Origin: Perkinsus olseni
Taxonomy: Eukaryota > Perkinsozoa > Perkinsida > Perkinsidae
DNA length: 48,549 bases
Direction: 5' to 3'
NCBI GenBank assembly: GCA_013115135.1
Contig: JABANP010000413.1
Location: 1 to 48,549, forward strand
The notes beneath the pieces are model-generated. The model worked only from the letters and a program-made list of their open reading frames with translations, ran no database searches and was not told where the DNA came from. A program made the position numbers and the translations under genes. Shown one piece after another: positions 33,701-43,848 of this stretch (its first letter is position 1; the number at the start of each line of letters is the position of its first letter).

Positions 33701-36700
33701 TTACGTCATCTGCATAGGAAGCGAAACTTTTAGGAGCACTATCGCGTCCAGTCCAACCTGCAGTCGCATCCGCGATACAATCGGCTTCCTCGAGAGGAAG
33801 GCATGCATCATCGAAGCCGAGGATATCTCTGAGAACAGAGCAGAGCCTATCCAGAATCTAGCAGCAAGGCATCCCGACCTGGCAAGCGACACTGGGTCCA
33901 TGGCATCTTCCAAGACATCATCAATAGCCGCATCTGCGTCTTGGACTAGCGACTTCAAACATTGTGCAAACTCCTTGTAGCTGAGGCGTTCATCAGGATC
34001 GGTGTCATTCTGCGAAGGGACCTGAATAGCCACTAGTCTGAAAGTCAATCGGTGGTGGTGCGGTACTCACTCCGATCTCTGCTCCTTTAGCGTCAGTTCG
34101 GAGGAGTTTCTGCAGAAGCAGCTCGCGAGGAATCTTGCCGGCTCCCTGACTTCTACACTGTTCACCATCAGGGCCACGTCGTTAGGAGCTCACCCCGTCC
34201 TCGTCTCCCATCAGGGTGAGGAGAGCATCAACGACGTCACGCCCGTCCGTGCCGAATGTTGGTCTGTGATTTATATACAATCTCACCTAATTCACAGCGC
34301 ATCCCGATAAGGCAAATTCAGATGACCGGCGAATGTAGAAAAGTCGCGCGAATTGTGTCACGTAATCGATACAGCACCGGGTTGCTGTGGAGCCGAGTCT
34401 AAGGGCTCTCCTCTGTTCAACAATAGAGAACCTCCATACACTCAAACCTACAAGTTCCTCGAAGGTGACCTTCTCCACATACCGACCGGTCTCGAAGAAC
34501 CTCGAGTACCGAACTTCAGCCAACATGTTCTCCACTTCCAGCTGGCTGGGAAAGAATCTAAGAAGTGACCACTGCAGCCTGCGAGGATCGAACCCGAGAC
34601 CTCACCCCAAGGCACACATCATGTTGGGTATTTCCGCCACAGGGATGGTCCCATCCAGTTTTCTCGCGCGTGCCGTCTTCTCGCCTGCCATTGAAAGGGC
34701 CTACCTCCCACCGCTTTACCAAACCGACCTTGACTCCGCAGTTGACTGTAATAGAAGAACTGCTTCATATCGTGGAGCAGCTCCCCCTCTCTGCCCCCCT
34801 CAATCATGGTAATGTAAGACTCAATTCCATCGAAGTCGGCTGCCTGAAGAAAGCAGTGGGCGGTTCTGGAGTGTGCTCTGTGTACCTTCGCTAAGCTCGA
34901 GACGGCTGCCACAGACTCGGTATTAACTGCCCACTGGTTCAGAGTTAGATCGGCCCCGCCGACGGTGAAGACGTACTTGCCCTGAGAGTCAGTCAAATCA
35001 TTCCCACAAAACACCGTGTGATTCACAAGACGCTTGTTGCCACCTCATGACTGGTCGCGATGGCAGCGACACGGCCGGGATGCGCAACCAGGCCCATCTG
35101 TTTGACCGGGTTGCCATCCAAAGGCAGTTGGATGATTCCAAGTATCTGATTTACTCCTGGCCATAGACCAAGGCTCCCTGGCTCCTCTCACACGTTCGCT
35201 GGTAGCATAGACCAGAAACTGCCCGTCGTCGTAAGGAGGGTTGAGCAGCTGCATGTTCTGACCAGACTCCGCGGTCATTGCGTTGTCCTCGCCCACAACG
35301 GTCTCTGCAGCCTTCCCTGCTAGCTTGTTGTCTGATAGGAGACCGCGTAACTCAGCGTCGCCCTCGGGGATACCCACAGTCCGCCCTGCGGAGAGGCAAT
35401 AGTTTATCCAGCGGCCCACTAAAGGTCGGTGCTAGCGTAGTTGACCTGACAACAATCTTCAAGTGAGCGTTCCCGCAGTAGCCATCGACCCACCTGCAGT
35501 TGCCATCGACTGTATTCCAGACTTTGAGCTTGAAGTGATCATCGGATATAAGAATCTTACTATGGTCACCTCTAAAACCGAAGGGGAACCACATAGCCCC
35601 GACAGGGTGTGCCTGATACCAATCTATACACTATGTTGATGATCGGCCCTTTCCGAATCACCTCCTGTGAGATGGTCCAAGCGCTTGTTATGAACAGCCC
35701 TTTAGTGTCCGAGCTGTGTCTGACGCTATACTCTACCAACCTGAGTTGAACCAGATGGTCTAGAAAACCGGGCCAGTCGATCGGCTCTCTTCGGAGGGAG
35801 CGGCAAAACTAAGGTCCGATAACTTCGCGCCTGGTGCAGCGACGATAGTTCCCTTCGGCAGCCCCACTGCTGTCCAACTGCTCACCGTCCATCCTGGCCG
35901 ATTGAGAACAACTTCGACTCCGGTCCAGCTTCGGGCCCAGAAAACATAAGCCCGACGATGGTGCGATAGTGCGAACGGTGCTTACCTACATCCGAATGAT
36001 ATCCGTGTGCCTGTGGCTCACCATCTTCGGCACCTCCGAAGAGCCACTCGACAGTTGAGGTAGACTGTTGGGTGGAGAGCTTGTAGAGGTAGACGCAGTA
36101 GTCCGAATGAGCGGTGGCACAATAGGCTGAATCGTGAGCGAAGGCGAGGTGGCTTGCGGACTCCTGGGAATCTCTGAAGCTGGCGAGCTGAGAAAAATAC
36201 ATGTGCATCGACACAGCTGCGAAACTATACCAGAAAGTAACTAATCTACGGTAACCAGAGAGTACGGCCGAAGGGGTTACAGTCAGCTAAGTGTCTAACT
36301 CTTCCTACAGGGTAAGATTCAAGACAGCGCAGCACACAGGACTACGCGTTGTGCTTCAGGAGCACCGCAGATACGGTGGCGAGCGGCGATAGGCGACGGG
36401 GAATCCGCCATTGTGAAGCACTGCCACTCGTGAGGAGAGACTCATACGAAGCAGCATCATCACTTCGGACAAATCAGAAGTGCACAGAATTTTGCAGTGA
36501 CCGTTAGTAAATCCGACCAGAAGATACTCCCCATTGGGACTGAATTTGAGGATATGCGGCACCTGAGGAAGAGTGTTCGGATGGAGAAGCTGTCGCCGAG
36601 CAGTGAGCGTCGACTCACCAGCTTCTCGAAGATCTTCACGCAACTCAGCTTCTTCGTGTTATAATCCCAAACTTGCAAGAAGCCACTGTAGCCGCATATT

Positions 36701-38843
36701 GCTACCAGTGGCGACCTCGGATGGCAGTCTAGCCCGTGCACTGCGGAATCGAGCCCTGATGGACGGAAGATCAGGCGGCGGCGGCGGCTGCCGCTCATCG
36801 AATTTCACCCTGCAGTATCAGGTGACCTTGACGGTCAGCAGCTTTGAGCTCGTAGAAGGCTTCGGACTGGACGTAAACGACAAGTGCTGATGCTGTAGTG
36901 ACCATGAAGGGCTCGCAATGGAAGCTTTGTTGAGTCGAGGCGTCTCCGTTGGTAGAGCCTGAACAGCTTCGGAGTCCTAACAGGTTCGAAACTCCCTTAA
37001 GTTTCCTCTTACCCGGACTCTTCGAAGGTGATTTGGATCTCCGTGACGCATTTCCCTTGGTGCCACTGATCACCTCTGCCTGAAGGAATTGACATGAGGA
37101 AACCCTATCGAGGGTCGTCAGCAGCGAGAGGACCTTAGTGGCCCGGAAGGAGATGCTCTTAATTGCTCCAGCCGACAAATCCTCGAACCACGCCTGTAGG
37201 AGACGGAGTAGGTCCCGGAGCTGCATTGCCGTTTATCGTTCCCCTACTTGAATTTTGAACCCAAAATCGTACAACCTCACGGCACCATCAGCCGAGCCAA
37301 CAACGACAAACTCTTGATGTACCTGGGTATAGAATGGTTAGCAATGTCCGTGAAAAACGTAGTGGTACCTTGAGGACGTTCAAGCTGGTGTCCGGGGTGA
37401 GCCGTATAATCTTTACGGCCCTCCTCTGGCGCGAAATCGATTGGCCGGCGTCAGAGATGAGAGAGTAGTCCCAGATGAGGACATCGCCATCCACGGTACC
37501 GGTGGCGACCTACTGGGCGTGCAGTTCTTAAAGTGCATCGGTCGTCGTCACCTGGGAGGTGTTGGGCATGAAGACAGTCATAGTGAAGTCGCCGACACGC
37601 TGACTCAGATCCTTAGGACACAGCACCGGGGAGTAGAACTGCATGGGGACTGGTGGGAGCTCCTTCGGAGCGGAATATATCTGCCTGTTGCGTTGAAGAT
37701 GATACTGGAGGGTATGAACTTCACCTTGCTAGGAGAGGTGGGCTGCTTCGTGGCTGCGTCCCTGTCCCACCGCCAGAAGAAAGCATGCCTTTTCCCATTC
37801 GTTGCGATCTCCGTCACGTCCCACTGATTGAATGTAACCGTCGTTTGCAAGTCGTTGTCGTCTATCTGAGTCGCCAATCGGGGATGTCAGCATCGCGAGG
37901 CGGAAGTTTCTGAGTATCCTACTCGACCAATGCAGATCGGCTGAAGCCGTTCGGCATCTGTCCAATTCCAGAGGGCTATGGTCTGGGTATTGTCACGGAT
38001 CTCCTTCCCAGGATCTACGAAAGAAAGGTTTTTGGGTTCGAAATCGCGAGAGCGATAGCTGAACTACCCTCGTCATCATCTCCCTCGTCGTTCGCCTTTA
38101 CTGGAGCCTGAGACCCACACTCGGGTACGGGGACTGCCGTACCTCCCCCTACCGTCGCGGACACAGTCACGATAAACTTCCCGTCAGGTGTGATGTCGCA
38201 GGCCACAACTCCATAAGGATGAGGGTCGACGATCGTGCGTACCGGCGCGGCCGTGTGCCTGAATGCTTGAACTCGGGAACGGTGATTGTCACAGATGAGC
38301 CACCTGTTCCAAACTACGAGGAGGCTTTGCTCCCCAGCGTCCGCGGTCACCAACCACCGCCGATCGCGGCTCAGTGCGGTTGACGTGATCCCGTTAACGT
38401 GGCCCTGATTGCGACAGCGCTTTGAACGGACCTGTCGCCTATGGAGCGTTAGGAAACGCTAGCGTGCATCAGTGTGATTGGATAATTCACGGTTGAGCTT
38501 TGGTGCTACTGCTACTACTACTGCTACTACTCGAAGAATGCCCCTAATTCTGCCGGAACTGGCCCGGTTCAACTGGGAGTCCCAGTCTGGCTCAAACCTG
38601 TAAGAGCTGCTGCTGCCCCGTGGTGTAGTTGTAAATGACTCCGCAGTTGGCAGTAGTGTAGAACAGCTCGGTTCCATCCTCCCCAGCAACCTCCAGATTA
38701 TGAACCGAGCCGCTGAGCTCTCTGTCGAGGCCTGGAATAGCCGTTGGTGATGGGGGGCGATGAGCAATAGCGTGATACCCACCGAGGCTCCACTCCAGGG
38801 TCAGAGCATTCGCGGAAATGGAGGGCTTCTTCGGGGTATCCAT
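33701..38843 (-). CDS. CFAP251: CFAP251 / WDR66 homologue (flagellar radial spoke, WD40 + EF-hand)
   Basis: CFAP251 is part of the calmodulin- and spoke-associated complex at the base of radial spoke 3 in motile flagella. ATG 38843 starts MDTPKKPSISANALTLEWS, followed by GVIYNYTTGQQQLLQ and, after an intron, GHVNGITSTALSRDRRWLVT. WD blades continue with TADAGEQSLLVVWN, PHPYGVVACDITPDGKF, VTFNQWDVTEIATNGKRHAF, HGLDCHPRSPLVAICGYSGF and LKFSPNGEYLLVGFTNGHC. The tail matches the family: YVFTVGGADLTLNQW, FDGIESYITMIEGGREGEL, FFYYSQLRSQG, IPVAEIPNMMCALG, ENMLAEVRYSRFFETGRYV. A canonical EF-hand loop (DTDPDERLSYKE, 33971-34006) closes it. Short introns interrupt it throughout, including an in-frame 45-nt one near 38281-38325. 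The exact C-terminal end is uncertain. Confidence 0.92.
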
Positions 38844-39446
38844 TGGAAAGATACTCGTCACGCTGGCTTCTTGATTTCGGATCTCCCCGACTAGAGACAC
38901 CACCGAGGCGCCGGTGGAACTCGTCCACATACCCATTCATAGTGAATTCACTTTCAAACACAACTTAGCATTATTATGCAGCTTCATCAGAAGAGGTAGC
39001 AGCGACAATCTTGCCCGACGTAGCCACGTTCATGTAGAGAGGAATCCTCGCGAGGCTCACAACGACGCATTCACATGCGGCTCACTTGTATTAGTCGTTG
39101 GTCTAATATCCAAATCGTCGCAGCAAACCAACCCGAACAGCGAACTTCGTAGCGTAAGGTGGCATGAATGACTCCTAGCCTAGAAACGAAATTGATGCTG
39201 CCGGCCAGGCAGTGTCAGGGGCTCACAGAGTCCAGGGCTTCAACTCTGAACTACATTTGGAGCGCTACATCACAACTCTCTAACCGGCAAAAAGCCCCCT
39301 CATGAGAGACGGTCGCCAGACTCCACACTTGGCCGTCCAACCCCTCTACGCAAATGTGAGAAAAATGCATTCTCACTCTTCGGTGTGAAGTTCTTCTTCT
39401 CTTCTGCTGGTCCACAAGTGACAAAACCTCGCAGAATTGTCACCGT
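38844..39446. other. Intergenic stretch left of the retrotransposon
   Basis: Upstream of the CFAP251 start and left of the 5' LTR. Only short frames occur and none has support. It should contain the CFAP251 promoter, interrupted or shortened by the insertion. Confidence 0.5.
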
Positions 39447-39786
39447 TGCGCGCTCCACCGAGCGCGAGTGCACTACACCAACATCTCAAAGCGCTCGCCA
39501 TTGTGTCCCATCTGAAACGGTTGGATACGACTAGTCGAACTACCCAAAACTACTGCTGTGATTTTTTGTTGTAATTGCCCTTTTTGTTACCCCTTCTATC
39601 TGCCCCTACTATGACTGCCTACTATCACTAGATTATTGCTATGATATCACTACTCCAAGAGTGTTGGGTTGTCCATTCCTCCGCGTATAGTGGGAGACTC
39701 GACCATGGAACCACCGAGGACTACGTTGCGACGACTATTTCGACTATTTTCGAGAATTCCTGCATTGTCCCCACTAACCACGCGCA
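39447..39786 (+). repeat. 5' LTR (340 bp)
   Basis: It begins TGCGCG and ends CGCGCA, an exact inverted terminal pair of the TG...CA type. It matches the 3' LTR base for base by eye except for a T-run (six versus three T). It contains a short LTR-encoded open frame at its right end that is unlikely to be translated. The left flank is ACCGT. Confidence 0.95.
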
Positions 39787-41745
39787 TTCTACCGGGATAA
39801 TCGACTACACCTTTGACGTCATGTGTAAGAGATTATCTATTTACGTTGGACTATGTCTGGTTGGTGGCATTGACGACCTTGAGAACTACACCGACTGTGC
39901 CTCACTCAAGTCTGTCACAGGCTGTGACTTCCGACTACTACGGAGACTGACTGTACCGAGTTCACGCCGATGACTAAGTATGTTCTGTGCAAACGTGGTA
40001 CTAACTTTCTTTGGCGACTATGACCGTTGCGAGTAGAAGCCAACACCCCCGTTTGGTGGACTCCAGAGCTACTACTTGGTTTACTGTGAACTTCAACCGA
40101 TCATCTTCGACTACTACATTATCACCGTCGACGGACCCCAGTTGGACTTACTAAGGTACCTCTCTCTAACTCGACGGACTCCAGATCCTCTACTAGGGTG
40201 ATGTTTCTGTGTGGCCTCCGAACCGACTGACCCCTCCCCACTAATACTTACTACTTGCCGTGTATTCAAGTCAACTGACCCCAAGGCTCTAGTATGGCCG
40301 TCATACTATGAGCATTGTGTGACTACTTACATTGGTGGGTCATGAAACTCCCTGGCCAACTGACTCCGTTAACACTACCCAGTATGTTCTGTGCGAGTGA
40401 TGGGATGTATCTAGTTACTATATTCAACTGTGCGACGATGGTAACTATGTGACGGCCTCTGACCCGTATCTCCTTCTCTACTATGTTCACTACCCCGAGT
40501 CATCCTGTAGTATGTCATTGTGCAACTCGCTCGTCGATGGACTCCAGAACTTTGACTACTTGTGCGGTATACTAAGTCGATGGACCCCAAGGTTATGGTA
40601 AGGCCTTGCTATTCCCTTGTGCGACGACGTTACCGATGGACCCCAATTACGTCTACGTTCTGTGCGACGCGTGGGTTGGAAACCCCAGGACCACTACTAC
40701 AGACATTCCGGAACTACATGACTCGATGAGATACTGGTCAGCATTGTGACTACTGTTAAAATTCCACCAGCCGGACTCCCCAACACTATTTGGATATGGG
40801 TTGGATTTGGAAGACTATGAGCAAGAGCAGTGAAGATGATTTTTAATCATTAAGACGATAGTAGTTATTCACAATTGTTTGAGGGCTGGCACGTGACGTT
40901 TCCACTAGTGACTAATCAATTAATCACATCCACTACAAGGTAGGTACTAAGGCTACGCAAACACTGGGGAGAGCCCAGGTGGGAGTCACTGCGTATCCTT
41001 GGGTCACTAGTGAGCTAATTGATGCCTGGTACTCACTAGTGAACCTGAACCACTTTGGTGACGACGCCGGTTACTAGCGCCCGAGGCAAAGGGACCTTCG
41101 CTACGCCGTTACGACTACTCCGACAGCGAGGGCCAGGCTATGCTTATGCGTTTTGTACAGCGAGAACCTGACTAGAGGTGGTACTAGTCAGTTGTGGTAG
41201 CCTCTGTGGACTCGTCTGCATGCTACCGCACTACTGAGGTTGTGAATCTGGCTAGTGGCCGGCGCTACTAGTCAGTCATCATCTAGAACCGGCCCTTTCC
41301 GGATCAGATGGTGCTGATGAGCTTGAGAAATCTGTCTAGTCGCCGGTGCTACTAGACAGTCACGGTTGACTAGGGATACTCCTATTCAACTGTGCTGATA
41401 ATACCAGGAAAATCTGGCTGCGGGTAACACCGTGGTCAGTCACTACAAGGTCGGACCCCATTACCTGTAGTGCTACGGTTAATCTGAGATGTAGGGAAAC
41501 CTACGGATCAGTCACTACAAGTTTAGCTTCGGCTTTATTTGTGGTGCTATCACTAAGTGGCTGGATGGTGTAGCTGCTTCGGCGGCTATGATCATCAACC
41601 ACTCTTACTAGCGATCACGTTGAAGGCCAACTATGCGAGACTTCTATCTGACCATAGTTTCCACACGAGGGTTATTGTGTTGCTTACGAGCGCTCTAGCT
41701 ACCACGAAGACTATCTCCTCAGTGACTCCTGGACTATCAGTCTTC
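39787..41745 (+). other. Retrotransposon leader with degenerate repeats and hairpins
   Basis: About 1.96 kb without a supported gene. It holds at least eight copies of a GGACYCCA-type motif (near 40058, 40132, 40176, 40276, 40539, 40582, 40638 and 40772) and three of TTCTGTGC (near 39981, 40387 and 40648). Two copies of the palindrome TCACTAGTGA lie near 41003-41041. At its right end are five regularly spaced hairpins, listed separately. The leader is far longer than that of most LTR elements. Confidence 0.75.
41168..41511 (+). ncRNA. Array of five spaced RNA hairpins upstream of gag
   Basis: Hairpins lie at 41168-41191, 41248-41275, 41332-41359, 41414-41439 and 41484-41511, starting 80, 84, 82 and 70 nt apart. 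Copies 2-5 begin AATCTG and each closes with a CAG followed by GTCA or TCA. The stems pair fully or nearly so: copy 2 has 12 pairs and a CGGC loop, copy 3 has 11 of 12 and a CGGT loop, copy 4 has 10 including G-U pairs, and copy 5 has a GAAA loop and a tandem G-A internal step. At the fourth pair the bases are A-U, G-U, U-A, G-U and A-U, i.e. pairing is kept while sequence changes. Packaging, dimerisation or translation control are possible roles. Confidence 0.7.
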
Positions 41746-43848
41746 ATGGTTACCCCTCGTGAACAACGCCACCTCGAGCTTGAGGCTCGTCGCCGTTCTC
41801 GCAACGACGGTCGCAACGATGGTCGCAACGACGGTCGCAACAACCCCAACAACGAACTACTGGGCAACGGTCGTGGTAATCCACAACATCCACTAGGACC
41901 AGACGGCCAACATGTCACTCAGGACGGAGCATTTCACTCCCCACTGAGCGTTCCGTCTTCGGAACAAGATCAACTAGGCCCCGACGGTTTGCCCATCCCT
42001 TCGACAGATGCGGCTCAGCCATCACGCGGCTCAAACCCCTCTGGACTAGGCCGTGGTGGTGGTGAGCAGCAGCAGCAACTAGGCTCCGACGGTTTGCCTA
42101 CTCCTCCGGCTAACGCGGCTCAGCTATCACATGGCTCAACCCTCTCTGGACTAGGCCGTGGTGGTGGTGAGCAGCAGCAGCAACTAGGCTCCGACGGTTT
42201 GCCTACTCCTCCGGCTAATGCGGCTCAGCTATCACATGGCTCAACCCTCTCTGGACTAGGCCGTGGTGGTGGTGAGCAGCAGCAGCAACTAGGCCCCGAC
42301 GGTTTGCCTACTCCTCCGGCTAACGCGGCTCAGCTATCACATGGCTCAACCCTCTCTGGACTAGGCCGTGGTGGTGGTGAGCAGCAGCAGCAACTAGGCC
42401 CCGACGGTTTGCCTACTCCTCCGGCTAATGCGGCTCAGCTATCACATGGCTCAACCTTCTCTGGACTAGGCCGTGGTGGTGGTGAGCAGCAGCAGCAACA
42501 CCAACTAGGCTCCGACGGTTTGCCTACTCCTCCGGCTAATGCGGCTCAGCTATCACATGGCTCAACCTTCTCTGGTCTAGGCCGTGGTGGTGGTGAGCAG
42601 CAGCAGCAACACCAACTAGGCTCCGACGGGTTGCCTACTCCTCCGGCTAATGCGGCTCAGCTATCACATGGCTCAACCTTCTCTGGTCTAGGCCGTGGTG
42701 GTGGTGAGCAGCAGCAGCAGCAACAACAACTAGGCCCCGACGGTTTGCCTATTCCTCCGGCTAACGCGGCTCAGCTATCACATGGCTCAACCTTCACAGG
42801 ACTAGGTCGTGGTGGTGGTGGTGAGCAGCAGCAGCAACTAGGTCCCGACGGTTTGCCTATTCCTCTGGCTAGTGCAGCTCAGCCAACAGATGGCCAAATC
42901 TCCTCTGGACTAGGTCATGGTGTTGGTGAGCAGCAGCCACAACAACCGGAAGCCGATGGTCCGTCACCTCCTTCAGCTTATGTCCGCCAGTGTGCAAACT
43001 GGTCTAGCCGTTGGGGACCAGACTATGCTGGTCGACATCGACAACAACAACTAGACCCTAGCATCATGGCTGCATCTCCTAACATGGCTCAGCCAACACA
43101 ATCCTCGAGGTCGCCTGAACCATACTATGGAAGTCATGGGCACTACCAGTACCGAGACCCCCAAAGGAGTCCTCAGGGTGGTTCACACTCACTATATCGA
43201 CCAGCACTCCACGAGCACATCGATGGCCAGCGCTCTAACTACTACTCTCAGACTCCGCAGTTTGGTCTGGGGGACTACCGTGCTGATATCCAGACTCCAG
43301 ATGTCGGAACGAGCACCTTATCTCACATGCATCATCCTCAGCAGATGCACGCTCCGGTTGGTACTACTCAACAGTACGGCGCTCAACCCCCACCGGTTGG
43401 ACTAGGAAGCATCAGGCCTCACAGCCCTGACTACGGACTTCCACCAGGACCCACTAACTCTGGTATAAGAGACTACTCTCGTGGCTTGCCCACGAACACT
43501 ACGCTCTACGACGGGAGTGTCTACGTTGAGAGGGAAGCTCCGCCTTCGGCACCGACGACTACCCTAGTCTGCCAAACCCTAACTACGGGTATCCTCAGGG
43601 CCATCACTACTCTCGAGCCCCTCAACCAGTGCAATACCAGGATCCTATCCTTGGTATCAGTGCTCAACCACTATTGCCTCCCGGTCCAAGTCTGGTTGGT
43701 CAACCCCCCGTTGGGACTAACTACTTTGTCCCAAGCCAGAGGGAGTGCATCACTTCTGACTACTGCTATGCTTGCAACCTACCCAAGTGCAAGCACCCTA
43801 TACCACCCAAGGATTTCAACCACTCGCAGAGCGTCGCGGCCACACTAA
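41746..43848 (+). CDS. Gag-like repeat-rich protein of the retrotransposon
   Basis: The frame is open from 41557, but ATG 41746 (MVTPREQRHLELEARRRSRN) is the more likely start because what precedes it is not Gag-like. After an Arg/Asp/Asn triplet repeat (RNDG three times) come nine units of 35-38 residues rich in Gln, Gly, Pro and Ala (unit core LGSDGLPTPPANAAQLSHGS). A Tyr/Pro/Gln-rich region follows. The frame overlaps the next frame by 220 bp (43629-43848). The last ~100 codons look out of frame, while the other frame reads more naturally from about 43545. One -1 shift there, by ribosomal slippage or by a one-base change in this copy, would join the two. No membrane span is visible. Confidence 0.75.
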   Translation: MVTPREQRHLELEARRRSRNDGRNDGRNDGRNNPNNELLGNGRGNPQHPLGPDGQHVTQDGAFHSPLSVPSSEQDQLGPDGLPIPSTDAAQPSRGSNPSGLGRGGGEQQQQLGSDGLPTPPANAAQLSHGSTLSGLGRGGGEQQQQLGSDGLPTPPANAAQLSHGSTLSGLGRGGGEQQQQLGPDGLPTPPANAAQLSHGSTLSGLGRGGGEQQQQLGPDGLPTPPANAAQLSHGSTFSGLGRGGGEQQQQHQLGSDGLPTPPANAAQLSHGSTFSGLGRGGGEQQQQHQLGSDGLPTPPANAAQLSHGSTFSGLGRGGGEQQQQQQQLGPDGLPIPPANAAQLSHGSTFTGLGRGGGGEQQQQLGPDGLPIPLASAAQPTDGQISSGLGHGVGEQQPQQPEADGPSPPSAYVRQCANWSSRWGPDYAGRHRQQQLDPSIMAASPNMAQPTQSSRSPEPYYGSHGHYQYRDPQRSPQGGSHSLYRPALHEHIDGQRSNYYSQTPQFGLGDYRADIQTPDVGTSTLSHMHHPQQMHAPVGTTQQYGAQPPPVGLGSIRPHSPDYGLPPGPTNSGIRDYSRGLPTNTTLYDGSVYVEREAPPSAPTTTLVCQTLTTGILRAITTLEPLNQCNTRILSLVSVLNHYCLPVQVWLVNPPLGLTTLSQARGSASLLTTAMLATYPSASTLYHPRISTTRRASRPH
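41974..42945 (+). repeat. Nine in-frame minisatellite units in gag
   Basis: Units start at 41974, 42079, 42184, 42289, 42394, 42505, 42616, 42730 and 42838, so lengths are 105, 105, 105, 105, 111, 111, 114 and 108 bp, all multiples of three. Length differences come from CAG/CAA (Gln) and CAC codon additions and one GGT. Middle units are nearly identical while the outer ones diverge, as expected from unequal exchange or template slippage. Confidence 0.95.

Noticed and set aside
33468..33980. 170-aa plus-strand frame
   Set aside because: It runs opposite to the conserved EF-hand end of CFAP251 and is its antisense shadow.
39641..39973. 110-aa frame starting in the 5' LTR, and its twin at 47148-47495
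   Set aside because: Identical N-termini arise only because both lie in the LTR. The tails diverge into unrelated flanking sequence, and no motif is present.
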